Below, one piece after another: positions 33,152 to 45,779 of a DNA stretch of 64,000 nt (positions within the stretch are counted from its first letter, which is position 1; every line of letters begins with the position of its first letter). Both the position numbers and the translations under genes were made by a program. Location: the NCBI GenBank assembly GCA_947462335.1, contig OX381710.1:37447204-37511203 (forward strand), written 5' to 3'. This DNA comes from Harmothoe impar. Taxonomy: Eukaryota > Annelida > Polychaeta > Phyllodocida > Polynoidae. The notes below the pieces were generated by a model that was not told the origin of the DNA, did no database searches, and saw nothing but the letters and a program-made list of their open reading frames with translations.

Positions 33152-36100
33152 GGGGGACAGTTTCGTATACCCGTTTACCCCTGCACTACCCTGCATGGGC
33201 ACGTTTCAAAAACTATAGGGTTCGACATGGGGTTTCTACTGTAGTATCATAGGTGTTTAAACTTTGGAGCAAAACAGAAGTAGACACTGGCGCACACATC
33301 ATCATACCACAATCACAAAACAAAAGGGTCACTTGGGAAAAAGGGGGAGAAAGCCTCAAGGGGTTCAACCAACAGTATCATCATAAAGTATGCTGCCTTT
33401 GATGTATACTTTCTTCAAGAAAGGACGACTAGAACATAAGACTAGCACAACTCAAATTGGTGAGACAAACTATAGATTCACCAGCCGACTTAGATCTTTG
33501 TACAACTCTGATGCTACCTTTACAAAAGGATATGAAACTGTTTGAACCAGGACTTTTTTGAATCAGTGAAAATAGATGATCAGTGTTTAGAGGTACTACA
33601 CTGTGGTGATGTGGAATTATGTTCTCTATTGATGATAGTTTTGCATTTGTATTTCCCTGGTCTGTGTCTATGGACTATGTGAAGGGGTCAGGCTCATGGT
33701 AAGATCTACATCTTTGTTAATTTATAAGTCCATGCGTTAACATTCTGACAGAATTTTGTATTTCTACGTTTGTGTTTTCTGAGAGTTTTTGTTAAGTTTA
33801 TAAGAATAGTTTGATATACAAACATTACTTCTACTCTCTAATGGAAGGTATAAGATCTGGACTAAAGATCTAGGCATTAGAACTATGGAACAGTGACCAG
33901 AATTTATCAATTGACAAGAAATATAAATCATTACTCATTGCTGAATTAGATATGGGTAAAATAGTGGATATTTCAATGAATTTAACAATTGAACGCCGAC
34001 CGATGACAGTAGCGCCACCTAGTGATGAGGACCCAGCCAGGAACACGAGAATCCCGCGAAAAGAAGTCGTCTGCTTCAGAATGGAAGGACAATGACGTCA
34101 CACTGTGGCTCTTCAACACAGCACGCTTTGCATACTTTGCAGAAGTAGGACAACCTATCAAACCGCAGATGGAAATACATGCTGTATACATACACATCTG
34201 CATATGCCTCGTCAATCTGCCATGCGTTGTTGTCAACTTAAAGTTGATCTAAATACTTAATATTATTTTCTAAACTGCATTACATGATTGCATTATGATT
34301 TAGATAAGATAGTTTCAGAGCATGGCGTCATACAATATGGCGGATTAACGGGACATATGTGTATATATTTTGATAAGGGTTTCAGGGAGGAGAATTTCAT
34401 ATAATAATCAATCTAACATATCTCACAGGTACTCATGGTGGTCGTCATTACACCTCAATAATGCAATAATTTCAATACGTGTGCAGCACCATGGTAGTTT
34501 TATATCCTCCCACCATTTTTGTTTCGACCTAGGTGGGAATAAAAGTCATGATAATAGCCACTGTTTTTATATACTGTAATCCACATATATAATTGTGTGT
34601 AACATCTCCTATAGGTGGTATGTGCGTGGTGGGTTATGGAGGTGGTCGGCAGGCTTCCTTTCTGGTTGTAAAATGCCATGTAGATACACACACACTTTGC
34701 ACACGGCGATGGCAGATGAGACTATAATGAAACTTCTCTTGTACATACACACTCCAAATGCTGTGGACATTTATGGAATTATCCTTATTGCATAAGGAAT
34801 CAATGATCTGGCTCTCTCATATAGTATATTTTTCACTGTATGCATACAATGGTCATAGCAAATGAGACGATGGAATAGTAGCACCAGATGTGTATAGTAA
34901 TCATGGATTGGTTTCTGCAACAAGTGTATGTATATATACTGTATATCACCTTATCTTATAGGATGGGTTTCCATGATAACTGACAAGAGTGGCCTGCTTA
35001 GATAGCAGTGCAAAAAAGGTGGTACCTGAGCTCCCAAAAAGATAAACCAGGTCTGCATAGACCCTTGACTAGTATAGTTCCCTGCCTTGGCTTCAACAAT
35101 ATTTTGCCTTTTGTACTTCAATAATGAATAATCTGGCTGGTCTCAAAAAGGCCTATATTGTAAACATTGTAATATAGGTTGTAATAATAATACATTGACG
35201 ACTTGTGTCCGTTGGAGAGGAAGTCAAAATCTCGTGTGTAGTTTTTGATCTCGTGTTCCTGGCGAGAATTGGTGCGAGATGAGGATGGCTTTTGTCAGCA
35301 GCACAATATTCATTGACTATAGCCAAACTTTGGATGTATGTATATATGTATGGCCCAGTTCATGCTGAGTAGCAAAAATATACTTTATAAACCATATATA
35401 TATATTTAGTCACAAGAGGCTGTCCTAGGGGCAGGATATAATACATCTTACCCAGCGTCACTATACAATAGTAACGGACAATATGGACTTTTCATGGTAT
35501 ATATATATATAACCGACCAACAGGTTTCATATTTCCTTCAGGACCAGTCTCTGTGTGTATATATGCAAGAAATTTATGACGTGAACTGATATTTACTATT
35601 TGGCATTCCTAGCAAAATATCATTTTTTCTCATGGCAGTTAGAGAGTGCCCTTAAAATGACCTTTGTCGACGTACCAAAATAATAAACGCTTACAATCTA
35701 TACACAAATAACACATACATACTTGCTACTCCACTTCAAATGAATTGACTGTACAAATTGAATAATTTCTCATTATCAACATAATTATTATAAACGTCCT
35801 TTGACCATCTCAAAGATGGTTCACAATGGATTCCCTCAACTGGTTGATGAATCAATCAATTAATTACATATTCAAATAAATAAATACACGCAAATGCAAC
35901 TACCAGTAGTCACAATACGAGACCTACGAACTGAGGACTACACTTAACACTTATTCCATTCATTTTGACAACCTTTCAGTCCCTAAAATAACGGTTATTC
36001 TGCCCTAGACTGAGCTTTGGTTCACCCATTGACAACAATCTCTGTGGATGAGACACATTTTGTTATATCCTCCTATTCATTCTCAATTGTCATTACAGTG

Positions 36101-36200
36101 TGCTCTCACTTCCTTTTCGCCCATGTTGTATACTTATCTGGTATTAAAATTGCTGCCAATAATTTTTGCGCACACTACTTGTACACCCATTTGAAAACAC

Positions 36201-39200
36201 TCACTCCATCGGTACGTCCAACTGAATAATATTGGCCGATTTAAATACGAACCCCTCTATGGGCACAATGCCATAGACTGGCACTGCGTCCGGAGCGTAG
36301 GGATCCACAACGAATTTGATGGTCGTCTGGAGATTTTGCGTGTTGAAGTCCGTTGCTATAAGGACTGCCCCAAAGAGGTCAGTCACTTGGTCACCATGGC
36401 AACTACTGTTGAAGGCAAAGATGGTGTTTTCCATCTTGCATATGGCCAACGTGGTGTTGCCTATAGTAACGAGGACCCCTTTGGTAAAGGGACCATAGAG
36501 TTCTCGGTTGATGTTGTCCACCACCGTGTCGATGGTGTTGCCAGTGGTGAATGGGGACACCAGGGGCTGGACGTCGCGCGGGAAGAGTCGAATTGATTCA
36601 ACGGGCACCCCATTAATGGAGGAGGCTGTGGCGCTGCCCTCAAGAATGCAGTTCTCCACTAGAAGGCACCACTGTCGGAGGATGTTCTCATCCTCCAGTT
36701 CGGGAGAGTAGGCACGCGTCACGAGCTTGCTGAGGAAGGAGGCAGCTGCTAATTTGTTGGCCAATGCAATGATGAAGCTCTCGTGAGACTGTGTCTGCTG
36801 ATCGGCCGAGACAATCCAAGGGAACTTCCAGAGTCGTAGAGACCGTGCCAGCACCATTCGAGGCACGTCCATCTCCAATAACCCCACCGGTCGTACATCG
36901 TACGTTGTGAGTTCTTCCTCGGTTTCATCAAGACACTGCGTCCGGTCGACCCGGATATGACGATCCAGTATATCAGGCATAACCTTGGCCCAGATAGCAC
37001 GGTTGTCCTTCCGGCCTGGACGCTTTGTCTTGTACATGTCTGCCAGTTTGGGTACAAAGCTGGCCAGCACGGCAGCCACAGTCACTAGCACCCCCGAGCC
37101 AGTAAAGGCACCTAAGGCAGACAGGGAGAGAAATGTGAACAGGACAAACAACACAACTATACTGAGACGCACAAAGATTCGACGAATAGATCTGCTCCAG
37201 CCACATTTGAGGTCGGCACATACATTGTAATACAGCTCCTTGGATACGTATTCCGTGTTGTCACCATCTATAAACTTGACGGCACCGAGGTTGTGAGTTT
37301 TGAGTATTTGAATGGTGCCATCACGGAAGACCTCGTCAGTGTCTTCTACAGCAGAAATCCTTGGCGAATTTTCATCAATGAGCTTAAGTATTTCACAATG
37401 TTCGCGGTTGATGATGTCTAGTGTGTCGTTAACATAGTAAATCATGACAAGGATGAACGCAATGACTGGCAATGCAGTCGACGCATGCAGCACAGCACCA
37501 AGAATAGTAAAAAAGAGAACATTGAGGGTGAACTCAGTCATGATATAGACAGCCGTACTATAGCCTAGCAGGATGGCTACAAAGCCCATCCAGATCATGA
37601 GGGAACACATCCATTTACAGAGTACACCAGGCGATATGCATTCACACGACATATCTCGCTTTGTTTCATCCTGGTCTCTTGATTCTCCCTCCTCTTTCCT
37701 CAGCTTGAACATCTTATTGTCGACTAGTGTTAGCCCAAAGCAGATGTTGAGAATAGGTATTTGCATGCACACTCGTCCAAGGAACTGGAAAATCCTCCGG
37801 ATGCCCCATGGAATCCAGCGTATGCGAAAGAAGTGTCTTTTTGTTTTAAAGTCCCCGTATGCAAGTTTGCGAAGAATCTGCTTGTACCCCCTGGTCATGC
37901 GGTCGTACAGAATATGGGGGTGTTCGTACGGACGCCTTGTGTCCATTTGCAGTAAGCAGCGCTCTAATGGGTTGTTGGGCCAGGACAACAGAAGGACAGT
38001 GTATACAAATGCCACAAAGGAGAAGAGCATCCATATAGCCAGGCCTGGGTTGTACATGGGTAGCAGTGCACCGGCCACCATATTCACATTGAGGTATAAT
38101 GGGTTATAGTTCTCAAGTTCACTGGCAAAGTTTACAATGGACGCGTAGAGCTGCAGCCGGGGTGCATACAGTGCAGCAGCTATGTAGAAGATGACGGGGT
38201 ACACTATGGCAATGGCAAAAAATCGCCAGAAAAACGGCCAGCACCGGCGACACTCAGAGTCCCTGCGACAGGCAGCAGGCTGGTGACGCCAGTCCGACCA
38301 GGCATGGATACAGCACCGGCCTTCCCCATAACAATGGAACATGAGCCTAAATAAGAACCTTGGGATAGAGAAGGGTTTGGGATCGCTGAGGTTGATGAGT
38401 TGCCTTGAGCAAATTCGGATGACATAGTTTCGCTGCCCTGTAATGCCGTGCTTTAACGACGCACGGAAGAACTTTGTGACATTGTCATATTTGAGAGTCA
38501 TTTTGATCTTCATGATGACAATGGGACTGAACAGCGTAAAGATGACAGAGATGATGTTGATCACTGTGATGACGCCTGTGACTTCCCGGCGATAGGAGGT
38601 GTAGATCCGACAGAAGTGGTCTCCGCTGCGGAACTCCGCTATGTCACAGCACCTGTGGACAAAATGCGAGTGCGCGTCATTAGTTCTGGCTGGGTCCGTG
38701 CTGTTCATGACCCGGTGGCACATGAAATCTCGTGTATGTTTGCGCCTCTCGACATAGGTGGCGTTGAGAATGAGCATCTTTCGCACTGCATAGATGCGGC
38801 AGCCCGGCGACTGCCTGATGAGGCAGTTGGAAGGCATCGTCGACAAGTACACATTGATATGCTTCCGGTGGCCATCGAGGATGTACAGGGAGAGGACATC
38901 GGCATCCAGAGGCAGCCCGAGCAGTTTGCGCCCCAGCTTCTCCGATGCCCACACCCACTCCGATGCACGAAAGTTATTGCCCATGTACGGGAACTCATCG
39001 AGCATGGACTCATTGTGACCGGGGAAGATGAGCTTGAAGGAGACCAGGGCAGTGTCCAGCTCCTCGATAAAGTCTTGGAAGGTTGACCGCACCTCGTGTA
39101 TGTTCTGCACCTTGAGCAGGCAGCCAGACGGACAGTCGGGCACGAAGTGTTTAGCCCGGTTACCGCCATCATCGTGGGGGTTTCGGTGACCGCCCGCTCC

Positions 39201-39335
39201 ACGGTTGTTATGTCCATGACGGTGACGTCGAACCGGTTGAATCGGTTCGCTCCACTCTACTTCGTCGTACGCCCCGCCCCCGATGACTATGTGGCCAAGG
39301 ACAAGCACAAGGGCGGTCAGCGTTCTAGCCAACAT
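36201..39335 (-). CDS. Intronless multipass membrane protein of unknown function
   Basis: One uninterrupted frame of 1,044 residues starts at an ATG with A at -3. Residues 1-22 are a signal peptide. A His/Gly-rich linker and a Cys-containing outer domain with possible glycosylation sites (N108, N191, N211) follow. Strong hydrophobic segments lie at about 253-276, 369-391, 431-452, 571-597, 604-635 and 721-763 (the last long enough for two). A Cys-rich loop sits at 335-366 and a charged loop at 541-562. The soluble C-terminus (about 820-1044) ends in a pattern G-V-L-x-T-x-G-N-T...FAFNSSCHG...FGAVLIATDF, faintly like papain-fold ubiquitin-peptidase domains but without a convincing catalytic set. 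I do not recognise the family. The lack of introns in a 3.1-kb gene, beside an intron-split neighbour, could mean retrocopy origin, but no poly-A tail was identified. Confidence 0.85.
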   Translation of the reverse strand: MLARTLTALVLVLGHIVIGGGAYDEVEWSEPIQPVRRHRHGHNNRGAGGHRNPHDDGGNRAKHFVPDCPSGCLLKVQNIHEVRSTFQDFIEELDTALVSFKLIFPGHNESMLDEFPYMGNNFRASEWVWASEKLGRKLLGLPLDADVLSLYILDGHRKHINVYLSTMPSNCLIRQSPGCRIYAVRKMLILNATYVERRKHTRDFMCHRVMNSTDPARTNDAHSHFVHRCCDIAEFRSGDHFCRIYTSYRREVTGVITVINIISVIFTLFSPIVIMKIKMTLKYDNVTKFFRASLKHGITGQRNYVIRICSRQLINLSDPKPFSIPRFLFRLMFHCYGEGRCCIHAWSDWRHQPAACRRDSECRRCWPFFWRFFAIAIVYPVIFYIAAALYAPRLQLYASIVNFASELENYNPLYLNVNMVAGALLPMYNPGLAIWMLFSFVAFVYTVLLLSWPNNPLERCLLQMDTRRPYEHPHILYDRMTRGYKQILRKLAYGDFKTKRHFFRIRWIPWGIRRIFQFLGRVCMQIPILNICFGLTLVDNKMFKLRKEEGESRDQDETKRDMSCECISPGVLCKWMCSLMIWMGFVAILLGYSTAVYIMTEFTLNVLFFTILGAVLHASTALPVIAFILVMIYYVNDTLDIINREHCEILKLIDENSPRISAVEDTDEVFRDGTIQILKTHNLGAVKFIDGDNTEYVSKELYYNVCADLKCGWSRSIRRIFVRLSIVVLFVLFTFLSLSALGAFTGSGVLVTVAAVLASFVPKLADMYKTKRPGRKDNRAIWAKVMPDILDRHIRVDRTQCLDETEEELTTYDVRPVGLLEMDVPRMVLARSLRLWKFPWIVSADQQTQSHESFIIALANKLAAASFLSKLVTRAYSPELEDENILRQWCLLVENCILEGSATASSINGVPVESIRLFPRDVQPLVSPFTTGNTIDTVVDNINRELYGPFTKGVLVTIGNTTLAICKMENTIFAFNSSCHGDQVTDLFGAVLIATDFNTQNLQTTIKFVVDPYAPDAVPVYGIVPIEGFVFKSANIIQLDVPME

Positions 39336-39500
39336 GCTCTTTCTTGCCGGACGGCGAGGGGCGTGTGGTCTATGTGTACTACGTCATACTTCTACGTCGT
39401 GCTGCTGGCGGAGGAATACAGACTGGGCATGGTGTGGCGGCAGGAGCGGCGGTACAGCAGCGCCATCTGCGGAGGAGAGAAAAAGAGATATGTTAGTATA
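39336..39500 (-). promoter_or_regulatory. GC-rich 5' region of the membrane-protein gene
   Basis: A short GC-rich patch just upstream of the start codon contains two ACGTC(A/G) half-CRE sites (about 39380-39400) and no clear TATA box. It is the likely core promoter of the leftward gene. Confidence 0.4.
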
Positions 39501-39830
39501 GTATAGAAGGTAAAGGGGGTAATCGTTTTTAACGTCATTTCGACAGCTATATTCATGTCATATTCATGGCAAGAAAGCTGCATTAGACATCTATTTTACA
39601 GATAAATACATGTGTCAGTGTCTGCGCATATGGGCACAAGACAAATAGTGGACAGAAAAGAGGAGATAAAGACCCTCTTAAGATGGGATATAGGGAAGCC
39701 TAGGTGATAAAGTTGTTCTAGCCTTTTGTAAAACATTGTTATTATACATTGAGGCAATTCAAGGGTGGATGGGACCAGTGCTCCTATCTGAAGCGTACAC
39801 ATTTCTATCGCTAGCTGAACTCCTGGAAAA

Positions 39831-40043
39831 CCAATGCAACATTTGTTATCTGTGATTGACAAAAGGCTTCCTCAAAAGTGCATTTCAGAAAAGCAACATT
39901 CTTCTGATCTGTTCAATGGCAATACTTATTACCTATATTATAGAGAAGCAATGCAGCACTGGTCATCTGTGATTGACAACATAAGGACTTCATCTTCCAC
40001 AAAACCTCAAAAGTGCATTTCAGAAAAGCAACATTCTTCTGCT
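39831..40043. repeat. Tandem duplication of about 115-120 bp
   Basis: AGCAATGCAGCA-type starts, ATCTGTGATTGACAA and CTCAAAAGTGCATTTCAGAA then AAGCAACATTCTTCTG occur twice in order. A 73-codon frame spans it but simply mirrors the duplication. Confidence 0.8.
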
Positions 40044-41399
40044 CCATTTAGGTGACTGGTGTGCCTTAGTGATATATCTATGCCTCCTGTTTGCCGCCAT
40101 TTGGGCATGATACGTATAGAATAAGTAATCGCGTTCATCCAGGTCTGTAACTGACATGAACCGCCAGGAGACTGGCTCGGCCAAATGGGTGAAGAAACAA
40201 AGTGAAGAGGAAAAGCTCAGGACCATAGCATGAGATATAATGAAACGAGTGTTTAGAAAGTGACATTTTTAAAATACACTTAAAAGCTATACCGGAATCT
40301 ATGTATGTACATACTGTTACTGTTTGTACCATTATTTGCTGTGTGGTTCGTTTTTATACTATGTCAATCAATGCATGGGGATCGTTGGATTGGTATAGAC
40401 CTTAAACGTAGACGTGCCCATGACCTACTGCCAGATTGCATGACTGGTTGGCATGGGAAACCCGATGGATATTGCACTTGATTAATCACGAAACTGTTAA
40501 ACTGGGCGAAATGTTTCCTCTGTTGCCAGGCCTCTGCACGTCCAAAGAGACATAAAATCCAAATAAAATCCGCAGTGGTCGTAACCCAGCAATAAGATGC
40601 TCAGATAGTTTCTTAAGTACATGGGCGCATAAATATATAATAAATCAGACGTAAAAGGGAAAGGGAAACACTTCTCATGAAGGGTCTGTAAATGAAATAA
40701 TAAGAAGAGGTGGAATGGGGTTTGACATCATGGTTTGATGGTGGTGGTCCTTTTATTGTAAGATTAAGACTAGGTAGTAGATTGATAGAACGAATAGGAC
40801 AGGGACGAGTCTTAAATAGAGTATTGAATGTATACATTTATGGGGGGGGGGGAAGAAGCAGCAGGCGTGGTAACAAAAAAAAGCAATAATAATATTAGCC
40901 GTTCAAAAGGCAATAGAAACCCAGGAAAATAGTGTTAGGGGTCAGGAGTGGTCGTATAAGGGGCAGGCAAGGCGGCCGATGATCAATAAAACACATTGGC
41001 TCTCTATGGTAATTCAATGGGTAAAGGGATCAACATTTTATACAGGTACTCAGAGCTGCTCACCCAGCTGCTCACCCCCGCCCTCCCAACACCCACTCAC
41101 TCACCCACCCGCCCACCAATCCTTGCCCAGTCATTAAGCGGCCAGCCGCGGAGGCTGTTAGTTTTGATTCTCTGCCATCATGACTGTTTGTATCTTATGC
41201 TGCCTGCTGTTAATGTATCAAGTACCTTAATAGGGGCGGCCCACCCCCACACCGGCCGAGGCGTTTTATGGACCCCCAGCACGCGCGGGTCTCCGTAGGG
41301 GAGCCATTGGGAGGCCGGTTTTATGTGGCTGGGGCGGTGGTCATACCAAGCCATGGACTAATCAGTCTAGACAGCTTTATGGACCACTAACACACATTG
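40044..41399. other. Spacer with no recognised gene
   Basis: AT-rich to 40970, then GC-rich to 41340 with CCCACTCACTCACCC repeats and a GCGGCC-rich patch near 41140-41280. No coding signal is seen. Confidence 0.5.
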
Positions 41400-41419
41400 C
41401 TGCCTGTCTAGAATACAGT

Positions 41420-41805
41420 ATGTGGCAGTCTGGTATCCACCATAACAAGCATGTCTTGTAGCTACATACAGCTGCTATACAGTGTGTGGTAGTCTGGTAC
41501 CCACCATAATAAGCATGTCTTGTAGATTTTAAGCTGCTATACAGGATGCGGTAGTCTGGTATCTACCATGCATAACAGGCATGTCAGATATACAGCTGGT
41601 ACACAGTATGTGGTAGTCTGGTACCCACCAAACCAAGCCTGTCTTGTAGATATACACATCTGCTGTACAGTATGCGGTAGTCTGGTACCCACCATAACAA
41701 GCATGTCTTGTAGATATAGACCTGCTGTACAGCATATGGTAGTCTGGTAACCACCATATTGTAGATACAGATGACTACAACTGGTATACAGTATGTGGTA
41801 GTCTG
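41420..41805. repeat. 62-64 bp minisatellite, seven copies
   Basis: The phrase AGTCTGG or AGTCTG recurs at 41427, 41491, 41553, 41615, 41679, 41741 and 41800, in units containing ACAGTATGTGG, CCACCATAACAAGCATGTC and TTGTAGATAT. Frames of 60-129 codons across it are by-products of the repeat. Confidence 0.9.
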
Positions 41806-41989
41806 ACAGAAATATGTAGACAGGTGAATAAACAGACAGGGATGGGTGTGGGTTACATTTCTGTGGGACCTCTCAAAACGGTCACTGTAAATATACAATT
41901 TCACCCCAAGCAATGTGCTGCCCCATATATGACATTTCAAACGACTAATTGCTGCATGACTTGTAAAAACCATCCGACCAGCTTCTCCT

Positions 41990-43370
41990 CACGAGCTGCT
42001 CCATGGGCAAACTAACTGCTCAATGAGCTGCTATAACAGGAGCTGCCACATGAGCTTCCCGATGATCTGCTGCATGCGCTGCCCAATGAGCAGCCCAATA
42101 GTCTGCTGCAAGCATGAGCTGTTCCATGAGCTACTACTGTATGAGCTGCTGTGTGACCTATGATTCTATGAAATGCTGTATGAGCTACCCTGTGTGATAC
42201 TGCCTCGTGACCTGCTGCTGCATGAAATGCTGCATGAACCACTGCCCCATGACCTACTGCTGCACGAGCTACTCTATGGGCTGCCTTATGACCTACTGCT
42301 GCACGAGCTGCTCTATGGGCTGCCCCATGACCTACTGCTGCAAGAGCTGCTGCATGAACCACTACTCTATGAGCTGCTGCATGGGCTGCCCCATGACTGC
42401 TGCACGAGCTGCTCTATGGGCTGCCCCATGACCTACTGCTGCATGAACCACTTCTCTATGAGCTGCTGCATGGGCTGCCCCATGACTGCTGCACGAGCTG
42501 CTCTATGGGCTACCCCATGACCTACTGCTGCAAGAGCTGCTGCATGAACCACTACTCTATGAGCTGCTGCATGGGCTTCCCCATGCCTGCTGCACGAGCT
42601 GCTCTATGGGCTGCCCCATGACTTACTGCTGCAAGAGCTGCTCTATGAGCTTCCCCATGAACTACTGCTGCATGAGCTGCTGCATGAACCACTACTCTAT
42701 GAGCTGCTGCATGGGCTGCCCCATGACTTCTGCACGAGCTGCTCTATGGGCTACCCCATGACCTACTGCTGCAAGAGCTGCTGCATGAACCACTACTCTA
42801 TGAGCTGCTGCATGGGCTGCCCCATGACTGCTGCACGAGCTGCTCTATGGGCTACCCCATGACCTACTGCTGCAAGAGCTGCTGCATGAACCACTACTCT
42901 ATGAGCTGCTGCATGAGCTTCCCCATGACTGCTGCACGAGCTGCTCTATGAGCTGCCCATAACCTACTGCTGCAAGAGCTGCTCTATGGGCTGCCCCATG
43001 ACTTACTGCTGCAGGAGCTGCTCTATGAGCTGTCCCATGACTTACTGCTGCAGGAGCTGCTCTATGAGCTGCCCCATGACTTACTGCTGCAAGAGCTACT
43101 CTATGGGCTGCCCCATGACCTACTACTGCATGAGCATTCTATGAATTTCTCTATAAGCTACTGCTGTATGAGCTGCTGCGTGACCTACGATTCTATGAAA
43201 TTCTGTATGAGCTGCCCTATGAGAAACTGCCTCGTGACCTACTGCTGCATGAAAAGCGGAATGAACCACTGCTGTATGAGCTGCTGCATAGGCTGCCCCA
43301 TGAGCTGCCCACGAGCTGTTCTACTGCTCTATGGGCTTCTCTATGAGCTGCTCTCAACACGCAGTGCACG
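41990..43370. repeat. Complex minisatellite of ATGAGCTGCT-type units
   Basis: About 1.4 kb is built from short phrases such as ATGAGCTGCTGC, ATGGGCTGCCCCATGAC, CTACTGCTGCAAGAGCTGC and GCATGAACCACTACTC. They are arranged in higher-order blocks of roughly 90-100 and 150 bases. Several frames stay open, giving Cys/Met-rich or Leu/His-rich peptides, so a protein cannot be inferred. The basic unit contains the GAGCTGCT core of the palindrome scattered over 41-56.5 kb. Confidence 0.9.
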
Positions 43371-45779
43371 GTGACCTCCTTGAGGACAGGCAGGGAGGAA
43401 GGCGCATCTGGGGGAGAGGGATGTATAGTACTGATGTTGGCTGTGGCTATGACAACGGGCAGGAGGCACATCAGGAGTCGTAGTAGATAGAGATGGGGAC
43501 TGGGGAAGGGGAATCAGCAGGAGGGAGGAGGAGGGAGGCAGAAGGAGAAGTGGCAACGCCCACTGTAGGTAGCCTGCTTATGTATGCAAGACTCCTGCTA
43601 GACGCGACAGGCGGGCGGCAGGAGTAGGGGGTGATGGGGGAAGCACCACTAGTAAGGTTCATTGGGGTTTATAGGGAATGGGCACTCAACATCATGACAG
43701 CCACAGGTAGGGAGGTAATGGTACTTGCCCCCTCCTCGCCTGTTTTATATACCTAAGAGCAGTCTGCTCATACCGCAATGAGCACCTATGAGCAACTGGC
43801 AGTGAGCAGTATGCAGACGTGCTCTACCCGCAGCTGAGCAGCTCACCCGCCACCATTGGCACTGTGCTGGCCGGGTTCGATCCACAGTCACCTATGAATA
43901 TTCATGGAATGTTAGTCAAGGTGGGCCACTGACGAAACATGGGTGGGAGAGGGGGCACCCTGGCTGCTTACATACATAGATGTATGTTCTGTCCACTCAA
44001 CCCACTCACCTATGTTTTACTAAGCTATTTTATCTGGAGCACTATCAATATAACCATACATTAGACCATGCATCAAACCCTAGTCCTAACTCATCTGGGG
44101 AATGACCATAACCACCTGAATGAGTAGCACCATGTGTTACTATAACCACAGGTGCTCATACAGAGCAGCTCGGTGTGCAGCAGCTGACGGCGTGGGAGCT
44201 GCTCGCTGTGGTGGCATTACATCATGTGCTGATAATAGCTCACACCCCGTCTGTGGGGCCGCCCACTGCCTCCCCATAGCTCACAACACCGGGCCGTCTT
44301 ATGATCAAAGAGCTGCGTCCACCTCACTGACATATTTACGATTATAGAGCAGCTCACGGGAATGCTGACCCACATGGCTGTCCATTATGGCAGTGGCATG
44401 GTCTGGGAAATGGGACCTTTGTGCACCCTGCACTAAGGTCCCTTTTCACAGATCGTGTCACTGATGATAATAATGTCGTGCAGGGGAGCTGCTCAACAAA
44501 CTGTATCGGTATACATATTGTCTTAAATGACATGATGGCTACACATATTTGAATAGTTTTCATAATAATTATGTTCGGCCATATCACATAGCTAATTGGA
44601 CGCGTTATTTCATGATATCTAGTCGTCATTCTATCGGTGCTACACGGAAAAGGTCGCTAAAGGCCGGAACTATAGGCCTACGTTTTAATAGAGCTGTCAT
44701 AGATCTAAGTGACAATCCAACGTTGTTATTTTGACCACGTGCTGGCCAGGTTTAGACTAGCAAGTCCACACTGACGACTGGTGGATAGATGTCTACATGT
44801 TCTGGTCAAGGCACTCAGCTATATTTTACTACTGCAAGCTGGGTGGTCAATCTGACTTGTCTATGTGTTTTTATCAGTACAATATGATACCAACCATCCT
44901 AGGATATCTCTGAATTATCCCCTCAGCCGATCATCAACCCTTTTTCTGAGTTAGCTGATTCTTCACAAAAGAGGTGCCTAATGCTCTAGAGAATCTTCTC
45001 TAGATTCAACATCAGCCTACTTTTTTAGTATCTATAAAGTTTGATATTGTTCAACTCTACTGAAGGAATATTGTATTAAAATGACTATTTTTCGCCGTCA
45101 CTGTGCGGACCTTAGGTCGTCAACAAAGCATGACGACTTGACGACTTCGATACACAATACGGGTAGTAATTATCCATTGTAAATATTAAGCAGCAGTTAA
45201 CAGATGTCTCCAGACACAGGTCTGTATCATATTGCATATCATATCGGTACAATGTACTACAGCTCCATAGTGTGGTACATGTACATAGACTTGTATACGC
45301 TGCAATATAGGAGCTAGTAAGGGCCCTGCTATATAATTATACAGTAGTGGACAAAGGTATCATGTGAGAGAGGACATAGACCTGCTCATGCATACAGCAC
45401 TGTGATAAATACATCTCTCTAGATGAGCTGCTCACGTTCAGCGTGGGAAATGCTCCAACACCTCCCTGCCCGGGACGTGGCAAATCAGGCCATCAGGAGG
45501 CGGGTGGCTGCTTTAGCATGTAATTATCCCCATGGAATGTAATCACACACAAGGATCAAAGATGCTGCCTGTCTTTAATTAGGTCGGTCTCTATCATCTA
45601 CCTTGAGCCACTCCCCGGTATGAGCAGCTCTTGTCTTAAAAACACGTGGGACTGTGTTCTAAATCTGCCTCTGCAGTGGATCGGCATTCACGTCTGGCAG
45701 GCATCCATGAGCAAATGTCTCCATGGTTGCACACGGGATGGGAGCAATACAAACTGCTGCTGTCAGCCCGTCCACTCCT
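43371..45779. other. Spacer rich in GAGCWGCTC palindromes
   Basis: No gene is recognised. The 9-base palindrome occurs at 43836, 44163, 44196, 44347, 44486, 45425 and 45622. Purine/pyrimidine-biased stretches lie near 43490-43560. The GGGTTCGATCC near 43867 resembles a tRNA B box but has no foldable tRNA around it. Confidence 0.5.

Larger units (their letters stand above)
29291..36200. other. Spacer between the two host genes
   Basis: No recognised gene. The stretch holds a 24-bp tandem phrase near 29381-29425, an E2F-like site (29461-29474), a 13-bp tandem repeat (31260-31317), a CRE plus YY1-like GC-rich patch at 32185-32230 and a hairpin element (33036-33151). Open frames up to 121 codons show no domains. 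The patch at 32100-32300 is the most promoter-like. Confidence 0.5.

Noticed and set aside
41990..43374. Cys/Met-rich and Leu/His-rich frames of up to 116 codons
   Set aside because: All lie inside the ATGAGCTGCT minisatellite and appear in several frames at once.
43855..43890. Possible tRNA gene from GGGTTCGATCC
   Set aside because: Only the B-box-like phrase is present; no A box at the right distance and no cloverleaf arms.
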